From CAVZBW01 sp963773635 (GTDB lineage: Bacteria > Actinomycetota > Acidimicrobiia > Acidimicrobiales > RAAP-2), in contig CAVZBW010000005.1 in NCBI GenBank assembly GCA_963773635.1, forward strand, positions 930,001 through 994,000: a DNA stretch of 64,000 nt, in the 5' to 3' direction. The notes under the pieces are model-generated. The model was not told where the DNA came from. It was given only the letters and a program-made list of their open reading frames with translations, and searched no databases. Of this stretch, positions 17,446 through 29,155 are shown in pieces. The position numbers and the translations under genes are program-made. The number at the start of each line of letters is the position of its first letter. The stretch's first letter is position 1.

Positions 17446-18153
17446 CTAGGCGGCGGGCTCCACCGGCAAGGGCTGAGTGTGACCCCACTCAACGGTGATG
17501 CCATCCCGGCGCATCGCAGCGAGGAAACGCGTGATCGAAAGATAGATCGCCAGGGCGGTGAGCCCCCACGTGATGGCCGTGCGCTCCAGCACGAAGGCGC
17601 GAAGCGAAGAAGATACGAGGAGCCACAGGACTATCCCGGCGTTGAGCATGAGGACGGTCGCCCAGAGGATGGAAATCCGAACGAAGAATCGGCGAACGCT
17701 CGGCCGCGCCAGCAATTCGGCGCCCATTGGACAGAAGTCGTGTGCGAACCGCTGCGTGAACGGACGTCCGAGTACGGCCGACACCACGAGAAGGATGGAG
17801 ATCACCGCGGTGGTCGCCGTTGGCTGGACGAAGTACAAGAAGGCGCTGCCGGTGACGAAGGCTACCGCCGTGCGTGCGCTGAGCAGCACCACGCCGACCA
17901 GCAACATCGTGGAGATGCGTTCTCTCCGCTGCAGGCGTCGTGCAAGCGCCAAGTATGACCATACGAGGGCGGCCAACAGAGCACCCCGGAATCCCGCCAC
18001 GACCAGCACGACATAGAAGAGGGCGAGCGGAGCCAGCACGGCTTCGAGCACCACCGGAAGGGCGTGTCGAACAACCGACTGGGGACGTGGCAGCCGGAGA
18101 TGCTCCCTACTGCTGGAGCCCTCGTCGCGGCACGAAAGAGCCAGCGGCGACAT
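17446..18153 (-). CDS. VC0807-like multi-pass membrane protein of unknown function
   Basis: About 235 aa with five or six predicted membrane segments (VVLEAVLAPLALFYVVLVVA, LLAALVWSYLALARRLQRRE, TMLLVGVVLLSARTAVAFVT, ATTAVISILLVVSAVLG, AGIVLWLLVSSSLRAF). The signature LGRPFTQRFAHDFCPM resembles the VC0807 family, including the FTQRFA loop. Function unknown. The open frame reaches 18228; ATG at 18153 is a plausible start but not decided by a ribosome site. Confidence 0.65.
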   Translation of the reverse strand: MSPLALSCRDEGSSSREHLRLPRPQSVVRHALPVVLEAVLAPLALFYVVLVVAGFRGALLAALVWSYLALARRLQRRERISTMLLVGVVLLSARTAVAFVTGSAFLYFVQPTATTAVISILLVVSAVLGRPFTQRFAHDFCPMGAELLARPSVRRFFVRISILWATVLMLNAGIVLWLLVSSSLRAFVLERTAITWGLTALAIYLSITRFLAAMRRDGITVEWGHTQPLPVEPAA

Positions 18154-18274
18154 CAGTGGCGCACGAGGTCTCCGGTGATCCTGAAGGCTCACCGGGACGC
18201 CCGTCCCAGCCTGAAAGCGATGGCCCACCGTCGCAACGTTGGGGCCATCGCCCGACCATGCAATTGGTCAGTGA

Positions 18275-18478
18275 TCAGACCGGCCGAACGCTCTTGGCCT
18301 GCGGTCCCTTGGGTCCTTGTTCGGACTGGAACGACACCCTCTGCCCCTCAACAAGTTCACGGTAGCCGGAGCCATCTATGGACGAGAAGTGGGCAAAGAC
18401 GTCTGGTGTGCCGTCATCAGGGGTGATGAACCCGTAACCCTTTTCCGCGTTGAACCACTTCACGACGCCCTCGGTCAT
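18275..18478 (-). CDS. Cold-shock protein (CspA family)
   Basis: A 67-aa single cold-shock domain that binds single-stranded RNA and DNA. RNP1 is KGYGFI and RNP2 is VFAHFS, with VKWFNAEK at the N-terminus. It is full-length and intact. It stands alone between the VC0807-like gene and the divergent desaturase gene; proximity to a membrane-lipid desaturase suggests a shared cold or stress context, which is only an inference. Confidence 0.93.
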   Translation of the reverse strand: MTEGVVKWFNAEKGYGFITPDDGTPDVFAHFSSIDGSGYRELVEGQRVSFQSEQGPKGPQAKSVRPV

Positions 18479-18681
18479 ATTGCTGCCTCATTTCTCCACG
18501 CTCGACATTTGCGGGAGAACCTATCGGTAACCAGCAACGACGCACGGCGTGCGTGATTCACCGAACGTGGTAGAGACCCTAACAGCGTTTCCGACGTGCC
18601 GACGCACCGACGGGGCCTCGGGGGCGGGAAGGCTGCTCGAGTTGACCCGCGGAGCGGGTCGAGGCGACCCGCGAAGACACC

Positions 18682-19773
18682 GTGGACGGCGTACGATGGT
18701 TGAAACGTCGCCCCAGACCCCGGTGGCCCAAGCAACGCCCTGACGTCCCGCTCAAGAGCGGGCCGGGCAGAGCGGCAGAGGAAGTCACCTTGCCGGGAAC
18801 AGTCCTGGAAGCGCCGCCGGTCGCCGAGCCGATCCAAGAGTCCGACAGGGACGTTTCACTTGGCGGGGGTTCGTTACGCCCAGCGCCCAAATGGACGGTG
18901 GGTCGACTCGTTACGAGCCTCCTCGTCTGTGGGCCGCTCCTTGGCCTGGCATTCCTGCTGCCTCTTGGATGGGCCGGCGCCCTCAACATCTGGGACGTGG
19001 TCATCGGGACCGCTCTGTACGTCCTTACCGGGTTCGGCATCGCCACCGGCTTTCATCGCCTCTTCACCCATCGCAGCTTCAAGACCAATCGCATCCTCAA
19101 GGTGATGTTTGCCGTTGCCGGGTCCATGGCCCTGGAGGGTGGCGTGATCGGCTGGGTGGCGGTCCATCGCCGACACCACATGTTCGGAGACCAGCCCGGT
19201 GATCCCCATTCACCGTACCGATACGGCTCCGGGGCCTTTGCCGTTCTGCGGGGATTCGTGCACGCCCAGGTGGGCTGGCTGTTCTTGAATGATCCGACCG
19301 ACACGAGGCGGTTTGCCCCGGACTTGCACCGTGACACCGACCTCGTCATCGTCGACCGGCTGTTCCCATTGTTGGCGGTCGTCTCGCTGGCAATCCCATT
19401 CGGGATCGGGTGGTGGCTGTATGGCACGCTTGGCGGAGCCCTCACCGTCTTCTTGTGGGCTGGATTGGTCCGGATGGCGCTGCTGCACCACGTCACGTGG
19501 AGCATCAACTCGGCATGTCACCTCTGGGGACGGAGGCCATTCGCCACCAGGGACCGGAGCACGAACCTCGCACTCTTGGCGCTCCCTTCCTTTGGAGAGA
19601 GTTGGCACAATTTCCATCACGCCGCCCCGTCCTCGGCCCGTCACGGTGTCCTCCGGCACCAGCTCGATCCGTCGGCGCGGTTGATTCGCCTCTTGGAGCA
19701 GCTCGGATGGGCGAACAAGGTTCGCTGGCCCACCCCTGCCCAAGTCGCCGCCCTGTCCAGGGACGGCGAATAG
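18682..19773 (+). CDS. Acyl-CoA/acyl-lipid delta-9-type fatty acid desaturase
   Basis: A 363-aa membrane-bound di-iron desaturase. All three histidine boxes are present: HRLFTH, HRRHH and HNFHH (in ESWHNFHHAAPSSARHG), plus LLHHVTWSINSACHLWG. Four hydrophobic segments are visible (residues about 75-130 and 215-260). It introduces a double bond into acyl chains using a reductant such as ferredoxin or cytochrome b5-like partners, adjusting membrane fluidity. The start is uncertain: GTG at 18682 gives a Pro/Arg-rich 70-residue lead, and TTG near 18790 is an alternative. Confidence 0.88.
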   Translation: MDGVRWLKRRPRPRWPKQRPDVPLKSGPGRAAEEVTLPGTVLEAPPVAEPIQESDRDVSLGGGSLRPAPKWTVGRLVTSLLVCGPLLGLAFLLPLGWAGALNIWDVVIGTALYVLTGFGIATGFHRLFTHRSFKTNRILKVMFAVAGSMALEGGVIGWVAVHRRHHMFGDQPGDPHSPYRYGSGAFAVLRGFVHAQVGWLFLNDPTDTRRFAPDLHRDTDLVIVDRLFPLLAVVSLAIPFGIGWWLYGTLGGALTVFLWAGLVRMALLHHVTWSINSACHLWGRRPFATRDRSTNLALLALPSFGESWHNFHHAAPSSARHGVLRHQLDPSARLIRLLEQLGWANKVRWPTPAQVAALSRDGE

Positions 19774-19809
19774 ACCAGGGAGCGTAAGGACGAGCCGCCG
19801 AGGACTCCC

Positions 19810-20550
19810 GTGAGGCGTCGAGAGCACGACGAGATGGTCTCGCTTGGTGGACCGCTGAGAGTCGACCTCGCGGAGCGACTCCTGGCCAGCCTGGGTGCCA
19901 TCGACGACGAACCACCCTCACTGAGGACCATCTGTCAGGCGTGCTGCGATGTTCTTCGCGTCAACGGCGCTTCCCTCGTCTTGATGAGCGGAATGGGTAG
20001 CCAGGCCGTCGCCAGTGCATTCACCGACCGGGCCAGGAGCGTGCAGGACCAGGAGTTCATCTTGGGCGAAGGGCCGAGCCTGGATGCGTACGACAACGAT
20101 CAACCCGTACTGGTCGGCGACATTCATACGGAGAGGGCTCGTTGGCCAAATTTCGTCCGGGCCGCCGCCGAGATGGGCGTGCGCGCCGTGTATGCGGTGC
20201 CTCTCCAGGTGGGACCGACCAAGCTTGGGGTGATCCTCCTCACTTGGGACAACCCGAAGAGCCCGACGGTCCAGGACCTTTCCGACGCGCAGCTCGTCGC
20301 GAGCCTCGTGAGCCAACTCGTGCTCGTCCTGCAGTCCGCCGCCGCCTCCGAGTCGTTGGCTTGGGCACTCGACCTTGCCGACTCCCGAGCCGTCGTGCAC
20401 CAAGCCACTGGGGTGGTCTCGGTCCAGCTCGACCGGAACGTGGCGGAGGCGTTGGTGCGCCTCCGCGCTCACGCCTTCGCTGCCGGACTACCCATCGGCG
20501 AGGTCGCCGACCAGGTGGTCAACGGGCAGCTGCGGTTCGATCAGCCATGA
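19810..20550 (+). CDS. GAF-ANTAR domain protein, divergent ANTAR
   Basis: About 246 aa. A GAF sensor domain (residues about 35-170; GASLVLMSGMGSQAVASAF, PVLVGDIHTERARWPNFV, AVPLQVGPTKLGVILL) is followed by a C-terminal ANTAR-like three-helix region (AVVHQATGVVSVQLDRNVAE, ALVRLRAHAFAAGLPIGEVA). ANTAR domains bind paired RNA hairpins to prevent termination. This copy departs from the consensus at several positions (HQATG, VSVQL), so RNA binding is not assured. Start GTG 19810, or ATG 19834. It is followed 122 nt later by a second, canonical GAF-ANTAR gene. Confidence 0.8.
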   Translation: MRRREHDEMVSLGGPLRVDLAERLLASLGAIDDEPPSLRTICQACCDVLRVNGASLVLMSGMGSQAVASAFTDRARSVQDQEFILGEGPSLDAYDNDQPVLVGDIHTERARWPNFVRAAAEMGVRAVYAVPLQVGPTKLGVILLTWDNPKSPTVQDLSDAQLVASLVSQLVLVLQSAAASESLAWALDLADSRAVVHQATGVVSVQLDRNVAEALVRLRAHAFAAGLPIGEVADQVVNGQLRFDQP

Positions 20551-20672
20551 CCGCAGTTCGACCATCTGCGATGAGCCGACTCGGAGGTCGCAACGGCACA
20601 GGACTAGTCTTGGCGGCGAGGCGCTGCTCGCTGCGTGCGTCGAGGGTGGGCCGATCGTCCCGCTCGGGAGGC

Positions 20673-21416
20673 ATGACGATGGACAGTCGGGACGAGTGGC
20701 TTGCCCGGACGTTCGTGGAATTGGCCGACACCCTGGTGGCCGAGTTCGACCTCATCGACTTCTTGTCCCTCTTGGCGCAGCGGTGCGTCGAATTGCTCCA
20801 AGTGGCCGAGGTGGGCCTGGCCCTCGCAGACGGCAGGGGCCGACTCCAGGTGCTGGCATCGTCCACCGAGCGCATGCGGACGGCCGAGCTCATCGAGGTC
20901 CAAAATGGAGATGGTCCGTGCCTGGAGTGCTATCGCACGGGGCTGCCGATTCTGAACAAGCGACTCGACGAGACCGAAGATCGGTGGCCCCGGTTCTCCC
21001 CCATCGCCCGGGAGAACGGCTTCGTCATGGTTCATGCTCTGCCGTTGCGCCTCCGGAGCGAGGTGATCGGAGCGTTGAACGTCTTTGACGTCGCCGCGCA
21101 CGAGATCCCGCCGTCCAAGGTCAATCTGACTCAGGCCCTGGCCGACGTGGCCACCATTGGCATCCTGCAGGAGCGCACCGTCAAACAGCGGACCGACCTT
21201 TCCGTCCAACTCGAGGGCGCCCTCAATTCCCGGATCGTCATCGAGCAAGCCAAGGGGATCGTGGCCGAGCGACTGACGGTCGACATGGAAACGGCCTTCG
21301 GACTGCTTCGAGGCTACGCCCGGCGCCAGCGATTGCAATTGAGCGCTGCAGCGAGCGACATCGTTGGTGGCTCTCTCACGGCGGCCGAGCTCCGCACAGC
21401 CCCCTCTGATCGCTGA
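20673..21416 (+). CDS. GAF-ANTAR RNA-binding antiterminator-type regulator
   Basis: A 247-aa protein with a GAF domain (residues about 20-160; VAEVGLALADGRGRLQVLAS, WPRFSPIARENGFVMVHALP, GALNVFD) and a canonical ANTAR domain (LNSRIVIEQAKGIVAERL, AFGLLRGYARRQRLQLSAAA). ATG at 20673 follows GGGAGG. The Asp/Glu-rich linker and lack of a receiver domain place it with the stand-alone GAF-ANTAR proteins common in actinobacteria. The tandem paralogue upstream could form a heterodimer or sense a second ligand. Confidence 0.85.
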   Translation: MTMDSRDEWLARTFVELADTLVAEFDLIDFLSLLAQRCVELLQVAEVGLALADGRGRLQVLASSTERMRTAELIEVQNGDGPCLECYRTGLPILNKRLDETEDRWPRFSPIARENGFVMVHALPLRLRSEVIGALNVFDVAAHEIPPSKVNLTQALADVATIGILQERTVKQRTDLSVQLEGALNSRIVIEQAKGIVAERLTVDMETAFGLLRGYARRQRLQLSAAASDIVGGSLTAAELRTAPSDR

Positions 21417-21462
21417 GCTGGTGTCCGGCGTTCCTGCGGGAGAAGGACGATAGGTTCGACGA

Positions 21463-22125
21463 GTGTGCTTTTCTCCCGAGGGCGACCTCGCCGGCGGGCT
21501 CATCGTCACCGCTATCGGCGTCGATGCCTGCCGGCACCTGCGCGGGCGCAACACTCACCTGCTCCTGGCCACCGTGCCGTTGGTACTCGGCATACACCAG
21601 CTCGACGAGGCACTCGTGTGGTGGGGGCTGGAAGGCGACATACCACACGCGGTCGGCCAGGTTGCGATGTGGATCTATCTGGTGATCGCCCTCGTAGTGG
21701 TGCCGGTGATGGTGCCGTTTTCCATCCTGAGACTCGAGCCATCGGTCCGTCGCAGGTGGTCGATCGCACCATTTCTGGCGCTGGGCGCCGTGGTGGCGGC
21801 GGTGCTGCTCGCGACGATGCTGCGTGGGCCGGTCACGGTCGAGCTGGCTGCGTACCATCTCAGCTACAGCATCGGGCTGAAACACGGCGTGCTGATCATC
21901 GGCCTGTACATCGTCGCGACTTGTGGGTCATTGTTGATGTCGGGCTACAAGGACATCGTCGTCTTCGGCATCGCCAATGTGGCTGCGGTGGTGGTGCTTG
22001 CCGTGCTCACCGCAGACGGGTTCGCCTCGCTCTGGTGCTTCTATGCGGCACTGGCCAGCGGTGCGATCTCCCTGCACATGCGTTTCGCGAAACCGCACCG
22101 CGCAGACCCGTACGCCTTCACGTAA
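21463..22125 (+). CDS. DUF6629-type multi-pass membrane protein
   Basis: A 220-aa integral membrane protein with about seven hydrophobic segments. It opens MCFSPEGDLAGGLIVTAIGV, matching the conserved MCFSPEAD start of this family, and contains HQLDEALVWWGLEG and a histidine in HLSYSIGLKHGVLIIGLY. GTG at 21463 is fixed by that N-terminal motif. Function is unknown. It follows the GAF-ANTAR gene by 46 nt and could share its transcript. Confidence 0.75.
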   Translation: MCFSPEGDLAGGLIVTAIGVDACRHLRGRNTHLLLATVPLVLGIHQLDEALVWWGLEGDIPHAVGQVAMWIYLVIALVVVPVMVPFSILRLEPSVRRRWSIAPFLALGAVVAAVLLATMLRGPVTVELAAYHLSYSIGLKHGVLIIGLYIVATCGSLLMSGYKDIVVFGIANVAAVVVLAVLTADGFASLWCFYAALASGAISLHMRFAKPHRADPYAFT

Positions 22126-22151
22126 CCCGCCCGTTGGCCTCGTGGTGCTCC

Positions 22152-22610
22152 TCAGAGCTCGTCGAGCAACTGGCTGATCGTCCGAAACACTCGCAATGCC
22201 GCCACCAGCTCCGCCTCGGACAGGTCGCCGAGGCGCTCTTCCCAGCGAGCTTCCCAACGGGACCGCTTCTCGTCGACGATCGTCCGCCCCTTGTCGGTGA
22301 GAGAGACCATGCACACCCGCCGATCGTGGCCGGCGCGCCGTCGTTCCACGATGCCGTTCGATTCGAGCTGGTCCAACATTGCCGTCACGCTGGCAGGGTT
22401 GAGACCGGCGCTCTTGGCCAGGTTCCCGGCCATCACCTCGTCCGCTGTGTCGAGAACGACGAGGGCTCGCAACTGCGAATGGGTGAGATCGTTTTGCGTC
22501 CCCTGCTCTCGTCCGCGAAGACGGCGCTCCGCCCCAAAGAGCTCACTCATCGCCAGGCGCAGTTGCTCGAGTGCGACATTGCGACCGGTCGACTTGCCGA
22601 GAGAAGTCAT
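22152..22610 (-). CDS. MarR-family transcriptional regulator
   Basis: A 152-aa winged-helix regulator (LTHSQLRALVVLDTADEVMA, GNLAKSAGLNPASVTAMLDQ, LESNGIVERRRAGHDRRVCM). Its ATG overlaps the stop of the MFS transporter gene by 4 nt (22607-22610), so it is the second gene of that operon. It probably controls the transporter in response to a small aromatic or drug-like ligand (inference from family and coupling). Confidence 0.92.
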   Translation of the reverse strand: MTSLGKSTGRNVALEQLRLAMSELFGAERRLRGREQGTQNDLTHSQLRALVVLDTADEVMAGNLAKSAGLNPASVTAMLDQLESNGIVERRRAGHDRRVCMVSLTDKGRTIVDEKRSRWEARWEERLGDLSEAELVAALRVFRTISQLLDEL

Positions 22611-24094
22611 GCGAGGCTCTCAATCAGCGACTCCTCCGGAACCTCCGTCAGGTGGCCCTCTCTTCGAGATCGACGTTCGATCCGCCAGAGGACCGTGGTG
22701 GGAACCAGCGCCACGATGGTCATGGCGAGCACCCACCAGTAGGTCTGAGCGAAGGCGGCAGCGGTGGCATTGGCGCTGGCATGCGGGGGGAGATGAACAA
22801 GTTTGCTCTGAAGGATCACGGCGATCACCGCGGTCCCGAGTGAGCCCCCGACCCTTTGGATGATGTTGAGCTGAGGGCTGGCGTCGTTGACCTGATCGTG
22901 TTCGAGGGTCGAAAAGGCCGCGGTCATTGCTGGCATGAGCGCCAGACCAACCCCCACTCCCCTCACCACCATCGCCGCGCCGAGGACGACATAGGACGTC
23001 GTCGCGTCGACGAAGAGGAACGGGACGGTGCTGACCGCCAAGATCACACCTCCGAAGAGCGAAGTGAGGCCGGCCCCGAACCGACCCGTCGCCAGAGCGG
23101 AACGGTTCATGCCGATGGCGGCTCCGATGCCGGTGGGGATGAGCAGCAGGCCCGTGTGGATGGCGTCCTGGCCGCGCGCTACTTGAAAGTAGAGCGGCAG
23201 CAGGAGAAGCGCACCGTACAGTGCCGCGCTCGAGGAACAGCATCACGACGACGGCCGAGCTGTAGGCACGAATCTTGTACAGCTCGAGATCGAGCAACGG
23301 GTAATCGATGCGTCGCGTCCGGATGACGAAGGTGGCAACCAGGAGGAGTCCCACCAGGACGGGAAGGACGACTGCGACCGAGGTGAAGCTCTCAGCCGTG
23401 GCACTCTCGGAGAGTCCGTAGATGATGCCGACCGCACCAGCACCGGCTAGCAAGAGGCCCGGCCAGTCGAGTCGGCCGGCGCTCTCCCTGTCCGGCGCAT
23501 CGCGGGGAGCAGGCGCAACGCCACCAGCGTTGTCGCGATCCCAATCGGCACGTTGACCATGAAGATCGCATGCCAGCCCACGCTCTGCAGCAGAAGCCCG
23601 CCGACCGTCGGTCCGAAGACCGGGGCCAGCACGATCGGCACGCCGATCAAGCTCATGACCTTGGGCAGGTTGGTGCGCCCGGCCGCTTTGACCAGGATCG
23701 TCAGGCCGGTGGGAACGAGCAGGCCACCGCCGACACCTTGCACCGCTCGAAAGGCGATCAGTTCCCCGAATGAAGTCGCCACACCGCAGAGGGCCGAGCC
23801 GAGGGTGAACAGGATGAGTGCCTGCAGATAGACGCGAAACGCGCCGTATCTCCGGACCGCCCACCCGCAGAGTGGAATGACGGCGGCCAGTGCCAGGAGG
23901 TACGCCGAGGTGACCCACTGGATGTCGCTCAGGGGCGTGTGCAGGTCCCGCGAAAGGCTGTCGAGTGCCACATTCACGATCGTCGTGTCGAGGACGGACA
24001 TGATCGAGCCGAGAACGATGACGACGGCGACACGCTTGACGTGGGGATCGATGCCGCCGGTCGATGGCGCGCGATCGGGCGGCGCCGCTCGCAT
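22607..24094 (-). CDS. DHA2-family MFS drug transporter (EmrB/QacA type), two frameshifts
   Basis: About 495 aa after repair, with 14 membrane segments expected. The N-terminal part has motif D1 in SVLDTTIVNVALDSL, IQWVTSAYLLALAAVIPLCG, and motif C-like VIVLAPVFGPTVGGLL. The frame shifts near 23505 (LLP to DAPDRESAGRLDWPGLLLAG) and again near 23232 (LFLERG to AALYGALLLLPLYFQ). Loop motif DQVNDASPQLNIIQRVGGSL near the C-terminus is typical of the group. ATG at 24094 is fixed by the N-terminus. The two changes cancel overall. It exports cationic or lipophilic drugs by proton antiport and is followed by its coupled MarR gene. Confidence 0.88.
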
Positions 24095-24138
24095 CAGAGG
24101 GAAGATTCGCTGGTCAGGCAGCTGATCATCGAGACTAA

Positions 24139-24167
24139 AGGTTAGATACCAAATCTTTCGTTGTCAA
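24139..24167 (-). promoter_or_regulatory. Sigma-70-type promoter of the MFS-marR operon with a possible MarR site
   Basis: On the minus strand TTGACA (24167-24162) is followed by a 17-nt spacer and TAACCT (24144-24139), close to the actinobacterial housekeeping consensus, 45 nt before the MFS start codon. The spacer contains the short inverted repeat AGAT-n5-ATCT, a candidate operator for the operon's own MarR protein. The region is AT-rich against its surroundings. Confidence 0.65.
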
Positions 24168-24240
24168 AATGAGTCTCCGTTGTTGCGGCGTCCCCTGACC
24201 TGGTGCCGATCGTCCCGACTCCCGTGGTAGCGATTCGGTC

Positions 24241-25110
24241 ATGGTCCTCAGGCGGGTGGTCGAACGTCTCGCGGCACTCCTGAGCACGGCCGGCATGGGT
24301 GACTCTTCGTTGGATGAACCCATCAAAATGCCCGCGCACGTCATCTACCTCCGCTGGGGCTTCACCGCTCCAGTCGACACCGTGGAATGGGACCTCACGA
24401 TCCATGTCGACCCCGGTCCTGCGGTAGGCGAGTATCTCGCCCTCTTCAACGGCTCGGTCGACGGGGCCCAGTGCTATCTCGGGCTACAGACGAACGTCAG
24501 CCATCCCGAGACCGGGAGAGGCATCGGAAAGGGCCTCATCTTCTCGACATGGAGCACGTTCGACGAGTCCGACACCCGCATCGCCGAGGACGGATTCCGC
24601 GAACTGGGGACCCACGAGGGGAGATTCGTCGGGATCCGCAAGCCCTACCAGTGGACCACCGGGGACTACCGGGTCCGGCTGTCGCGTGCCGAATCGGAGG
24701 TCGTCGGTGGTCGCGGGATGGACTGGTTCGATCTCTCGATCACCCCCCTGGAGGCGATCACGCCTGGTATTTCCCGTCCTGAGCCCGTCGGTCCGAGCGT
24801 CTGGGTCGGTGGGCTGCGGTTCCCCCGGCGCGTCCCCCACAGGGCCGCCACCGTCCAACCTGGCGGACTCCTGTTTCTCGAAGTGTATTCGGGAGCTCTC
24901 ACCTGGTCCGAAGTGACCCCGTGGCACCTCGACGTCATGGCCTATGGCGACGGCATTCGATGCCCGTCGGGGCGGTCGGAGTACCCACGCTTTCCGCACG
25001 GCCAGCGAATGCCCAACGCCAGCGTCGGGTATGACCCCGTCCGGGCTCGGGTCGAGCTGAAACTCGGCACCGGAGTCGTCAAACAGGATCCCCCCGGAGG
25101 TTGGCCGTGA
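24241..25110 (+). CDS. Unrecognised protein, possibly DUF3472-like
   Basis: A 289-aa protein. The segment YLGLQTNVSHPETGRG, then IFSTWSTFDESDTRIAEDGF and YQWTTGDYRVRLSRAE (residues about 80-160), is reminiscent of DUF3472-type beta-sandwich proteins, where an FSxWxT motif precedes a W-x3-Y-R-x-R strand. The rest is beta-rich with many Trp and Gly. There is no clear signal peptide or membrane segment. It diverges from the MFS operon and starts at ATG 24241. I give no function. Confidence 0.6.
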   Translation: MVLRRVVERLAALLSTAGMGDSSLDEPIKMPAHVIYLRWGFTAPVDTVEWDLTIHVDPGPAVGEYLALFNGSVDGAQCYLGLQTNVSHPETGRGIGKGLIFSTWSTFDESDTRIAEDGFRELGTHEGRFVGIRKPYQWTTGDYRVRLSRAESEVVGGRGMDWFDLSITPLEAITPGISRPEPVGPSVWVGGLRFPRRVPHRAATVQPGGLLFLEVYSGALTWSEVTPWHLDVMAYGDGIRCPSGRSEYPRFPHGQRMPNASVGYDPVRARVELKLGTGVVKQDPPGGWP

Positions 25111-25167
25111 TCCCCCGCACACCGAGGCACGGCGGGGCACGAAGTTGTGCGTCGAGTGCACGGGGAG

Positions 25168-25905
25168 TCAGCCGGGAAGGTCTTCTGGCGAGCACGTGGT
25201 TTCGATCGAGGATCCCTCGGGGGCTGACAGGCGCGATGGGACTTCGATCCGCCCGAGATGCAACCGCGGATGGTCGCTTGCCGTCGCCGCGGAGGTCACG
25301 AACGACTGCATGAGGGCCAAGGTGGCCACCGCCATTGCGATGGATATCCGCTCTGCCAAGCCATGACCGGAAATCGGGCCGGTCACGAACACGAATATCG
25401 CCCCGCACTGTGCAATGGCAAGAACCTGGAGCCATCTTGCTCTCGGTAAGGAGACCGAGGCGAAGTCCGAGCCCAGGATGAAGGCGGCGGCCGGCAGGGT
25501 GAGACCCATGATCAAGGTGCCCACGCCGTGCACCGTGCCACTGATGGTTTCTGCAACTCGAAGATGGTCCGTGTTGTACCCGGCGTCGAGGAACAAGCCC
25601 AGGGCCGTGCCCACCAGCAACAAGAGCCCCGCACGACGCCACCTGGAAAGCCCGAACCGGAGCTCGAGGCTCAGGGATGTAGCCAGAACGCCCAGCCCGA
25701 GCGCGACGAAGGCTGCCCGCATGAGCCAGCCGTAACTTCCGATGGAGTACTCGCTGACCGTGTGCACCTGAGGGTTCAAGTCTGGGCGCAGCCAATGGAG
25801 GGCCAGAACTGCCGCCACGAATGTCGCGATTCCGGCGGAGCTGAGAGCCCTGCCGCACCGAATGGCGTGGTGGGCAATGTGGCTCTGAGGCTGCAGACCT
25901 AGCAC
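25168..25905 (-). CDS. DUF998-family multi-pass membrane protein
   Basis: About 245 aa with six predicted membrane segments. The pattern HWLRPDLNPQVHTVSEYSIG, followed by SYGWLMRAAFVALGLGVLAT and GTVHGVGTLIMGLTLPAAAF, is typical of DUF998, in which an external Y/SxYSxG motif follows the first helix. Function unknown. The frame start at 25905 (MLGLQPQSHIAHHA) is the first available. Convergent with the DUF3472-like gene. Confidence 0.7.
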   Translation of the reverse strand: MLGLQPQSHIAHHAIRCGRALSSAGIATFVAAVLALHWLRPDLNPQVHTVSEYSIGSYGWLMRAAFVALGLGVLATSLSLELRFGLSRWRRAGLLLLVGTALGLFLDAGYNTDHLRVAETISGTVHGVGTLIMGLTLPAAAFILGSDFASVSLPRARWLQVLAIAQCGAIFVFVTGPISGHGLAERISIAMAVATLALMQSFVTSAATASDHPRLHLGRIEVPSRLSAPEGSSIETTCSPEDLPG

Positions 25906-26281
25906 GCCCGTCGTCCCCGCCGACCCGAACTTCCGCCTCTAGCCCATTCCCGTCTGAGTCAGCGAGTCGAACGACCCTTGTCCGACCACCCCCGTCGGGG
26001 CATCGGCAGAGGGCCCGACCCGATCGAGCGAAAGCCGCCACCGGGCGGGGGAAAGCTGTCCCTCAAGCATCACGTCACGCTCCTTCAGCCGGTCCCTGCT
26101 CTCAATTCAATACCCCCGTCGGCCGGACGGCTCGATCTCCTCCCCTTCTCCGGTCCCTGCCCAGATGAACCTCCTGGACCTGGCCCTCTCGGGCCACACG
26201 GTCACATACTCTGGCCCGCTGTCGTCATACTCCCCGACGGGACAACCCGGGTCCAACCGACCCACGACTTGAGGAGTGATC
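25906..26281. other. Intergenic stretch without a supported gene
   Basis: Open frames exist on both strands, but they are rich in Pro, Arg and Gly, lack ribosome sites and show no domain. The right end holds GAGGAGTG, which serves the VOC gene at 26282. The rest presumably contains promoters for the divergent DUF998 and VOC genes. Confidence 0.45.
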
Positions 26282-26641
26282 ATGACCGGTTCTTCCACCC
26301 AGGGCATCAAGACCGTGCTGCATCCGGTGTCCGACCTGGCGTCGGCCAAGGCCGTGTATGCCGCCCTACTCGGCGTGCAGCCGCAGGCCGACGAGCCCTA
26401 CTACGTCGGCTTCGAGGCCGCCGGTCAGCACATCGGGCTCGTGCCGTCCGGTGGACCGCAAGCCATGACCTCGCCGGTGGCTTACTGGCAGGTGTCGGAC
26501 ATCGAGGCAAAGCTGGCCGAGGTGACCGGCGCGGGTGCCACCGTGAAGGAGCCCGCACGCGACGTCGGTGGCGGCCGCCTCGTGGCCACCGTGACCGACC
26601 CCGACGGCAACGTCCTCGGGCTGCTCCAGGACCCGCAATAG
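26282..26641 (+). CDS. VOC-family protein linked to the UvrA-like gene
   Basis: A 119-aa VOC-fold protein (GIKTVLHPVSDLASAKAVYA, PYYVGFEAAGQHIGLVP, VTDPDGNVLGLLQDP). ATG at 26282 is chosen because GAGG lies 7-10 nt upstream; GTG at 26276 is possible. It ends 2 nt before the UvrA-like gene, so the two are translationally coupled. VOC proteins often bind or modify antibiotics; coupling with a UvrA-like ATPase suggests a joint resistance role (inference). Confidence 0.85.
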   Translation: MTGSSTQGIKTVLHPVSDLASAKAVYAALLGVQPQADEPYYVGFEAAGQHIGLVPSGGPQAMTSPVAYWQVSDIEAKLAEVTGAGATVKEPARDVGGGRLVATVTDPDGNVLGLLQDPQ

Positions 26642-26643
26642 GC

Positions 26644-29034
<2,391 letters not shown>

Positions 29035-29155
29035 CTTCGCCCTTGTCCCTGTAGCCCAGTAGTCGACGAAGGAGGTAGCGAGAGTCGCGATCCTTGCGCG
29101 TAGCGTCCCTTGACGAAAGCGATGGCCTCGCCGGGCGATGTGTCATCATCCCGCG

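Noticed and set aside
25978..26643. Extension of the UvrA-like protein upstream to 25978.
   Set aside because: It would overlap the VOC gene in another frame, is Pro/Arg/His-rich, and does not resemble UvrA.
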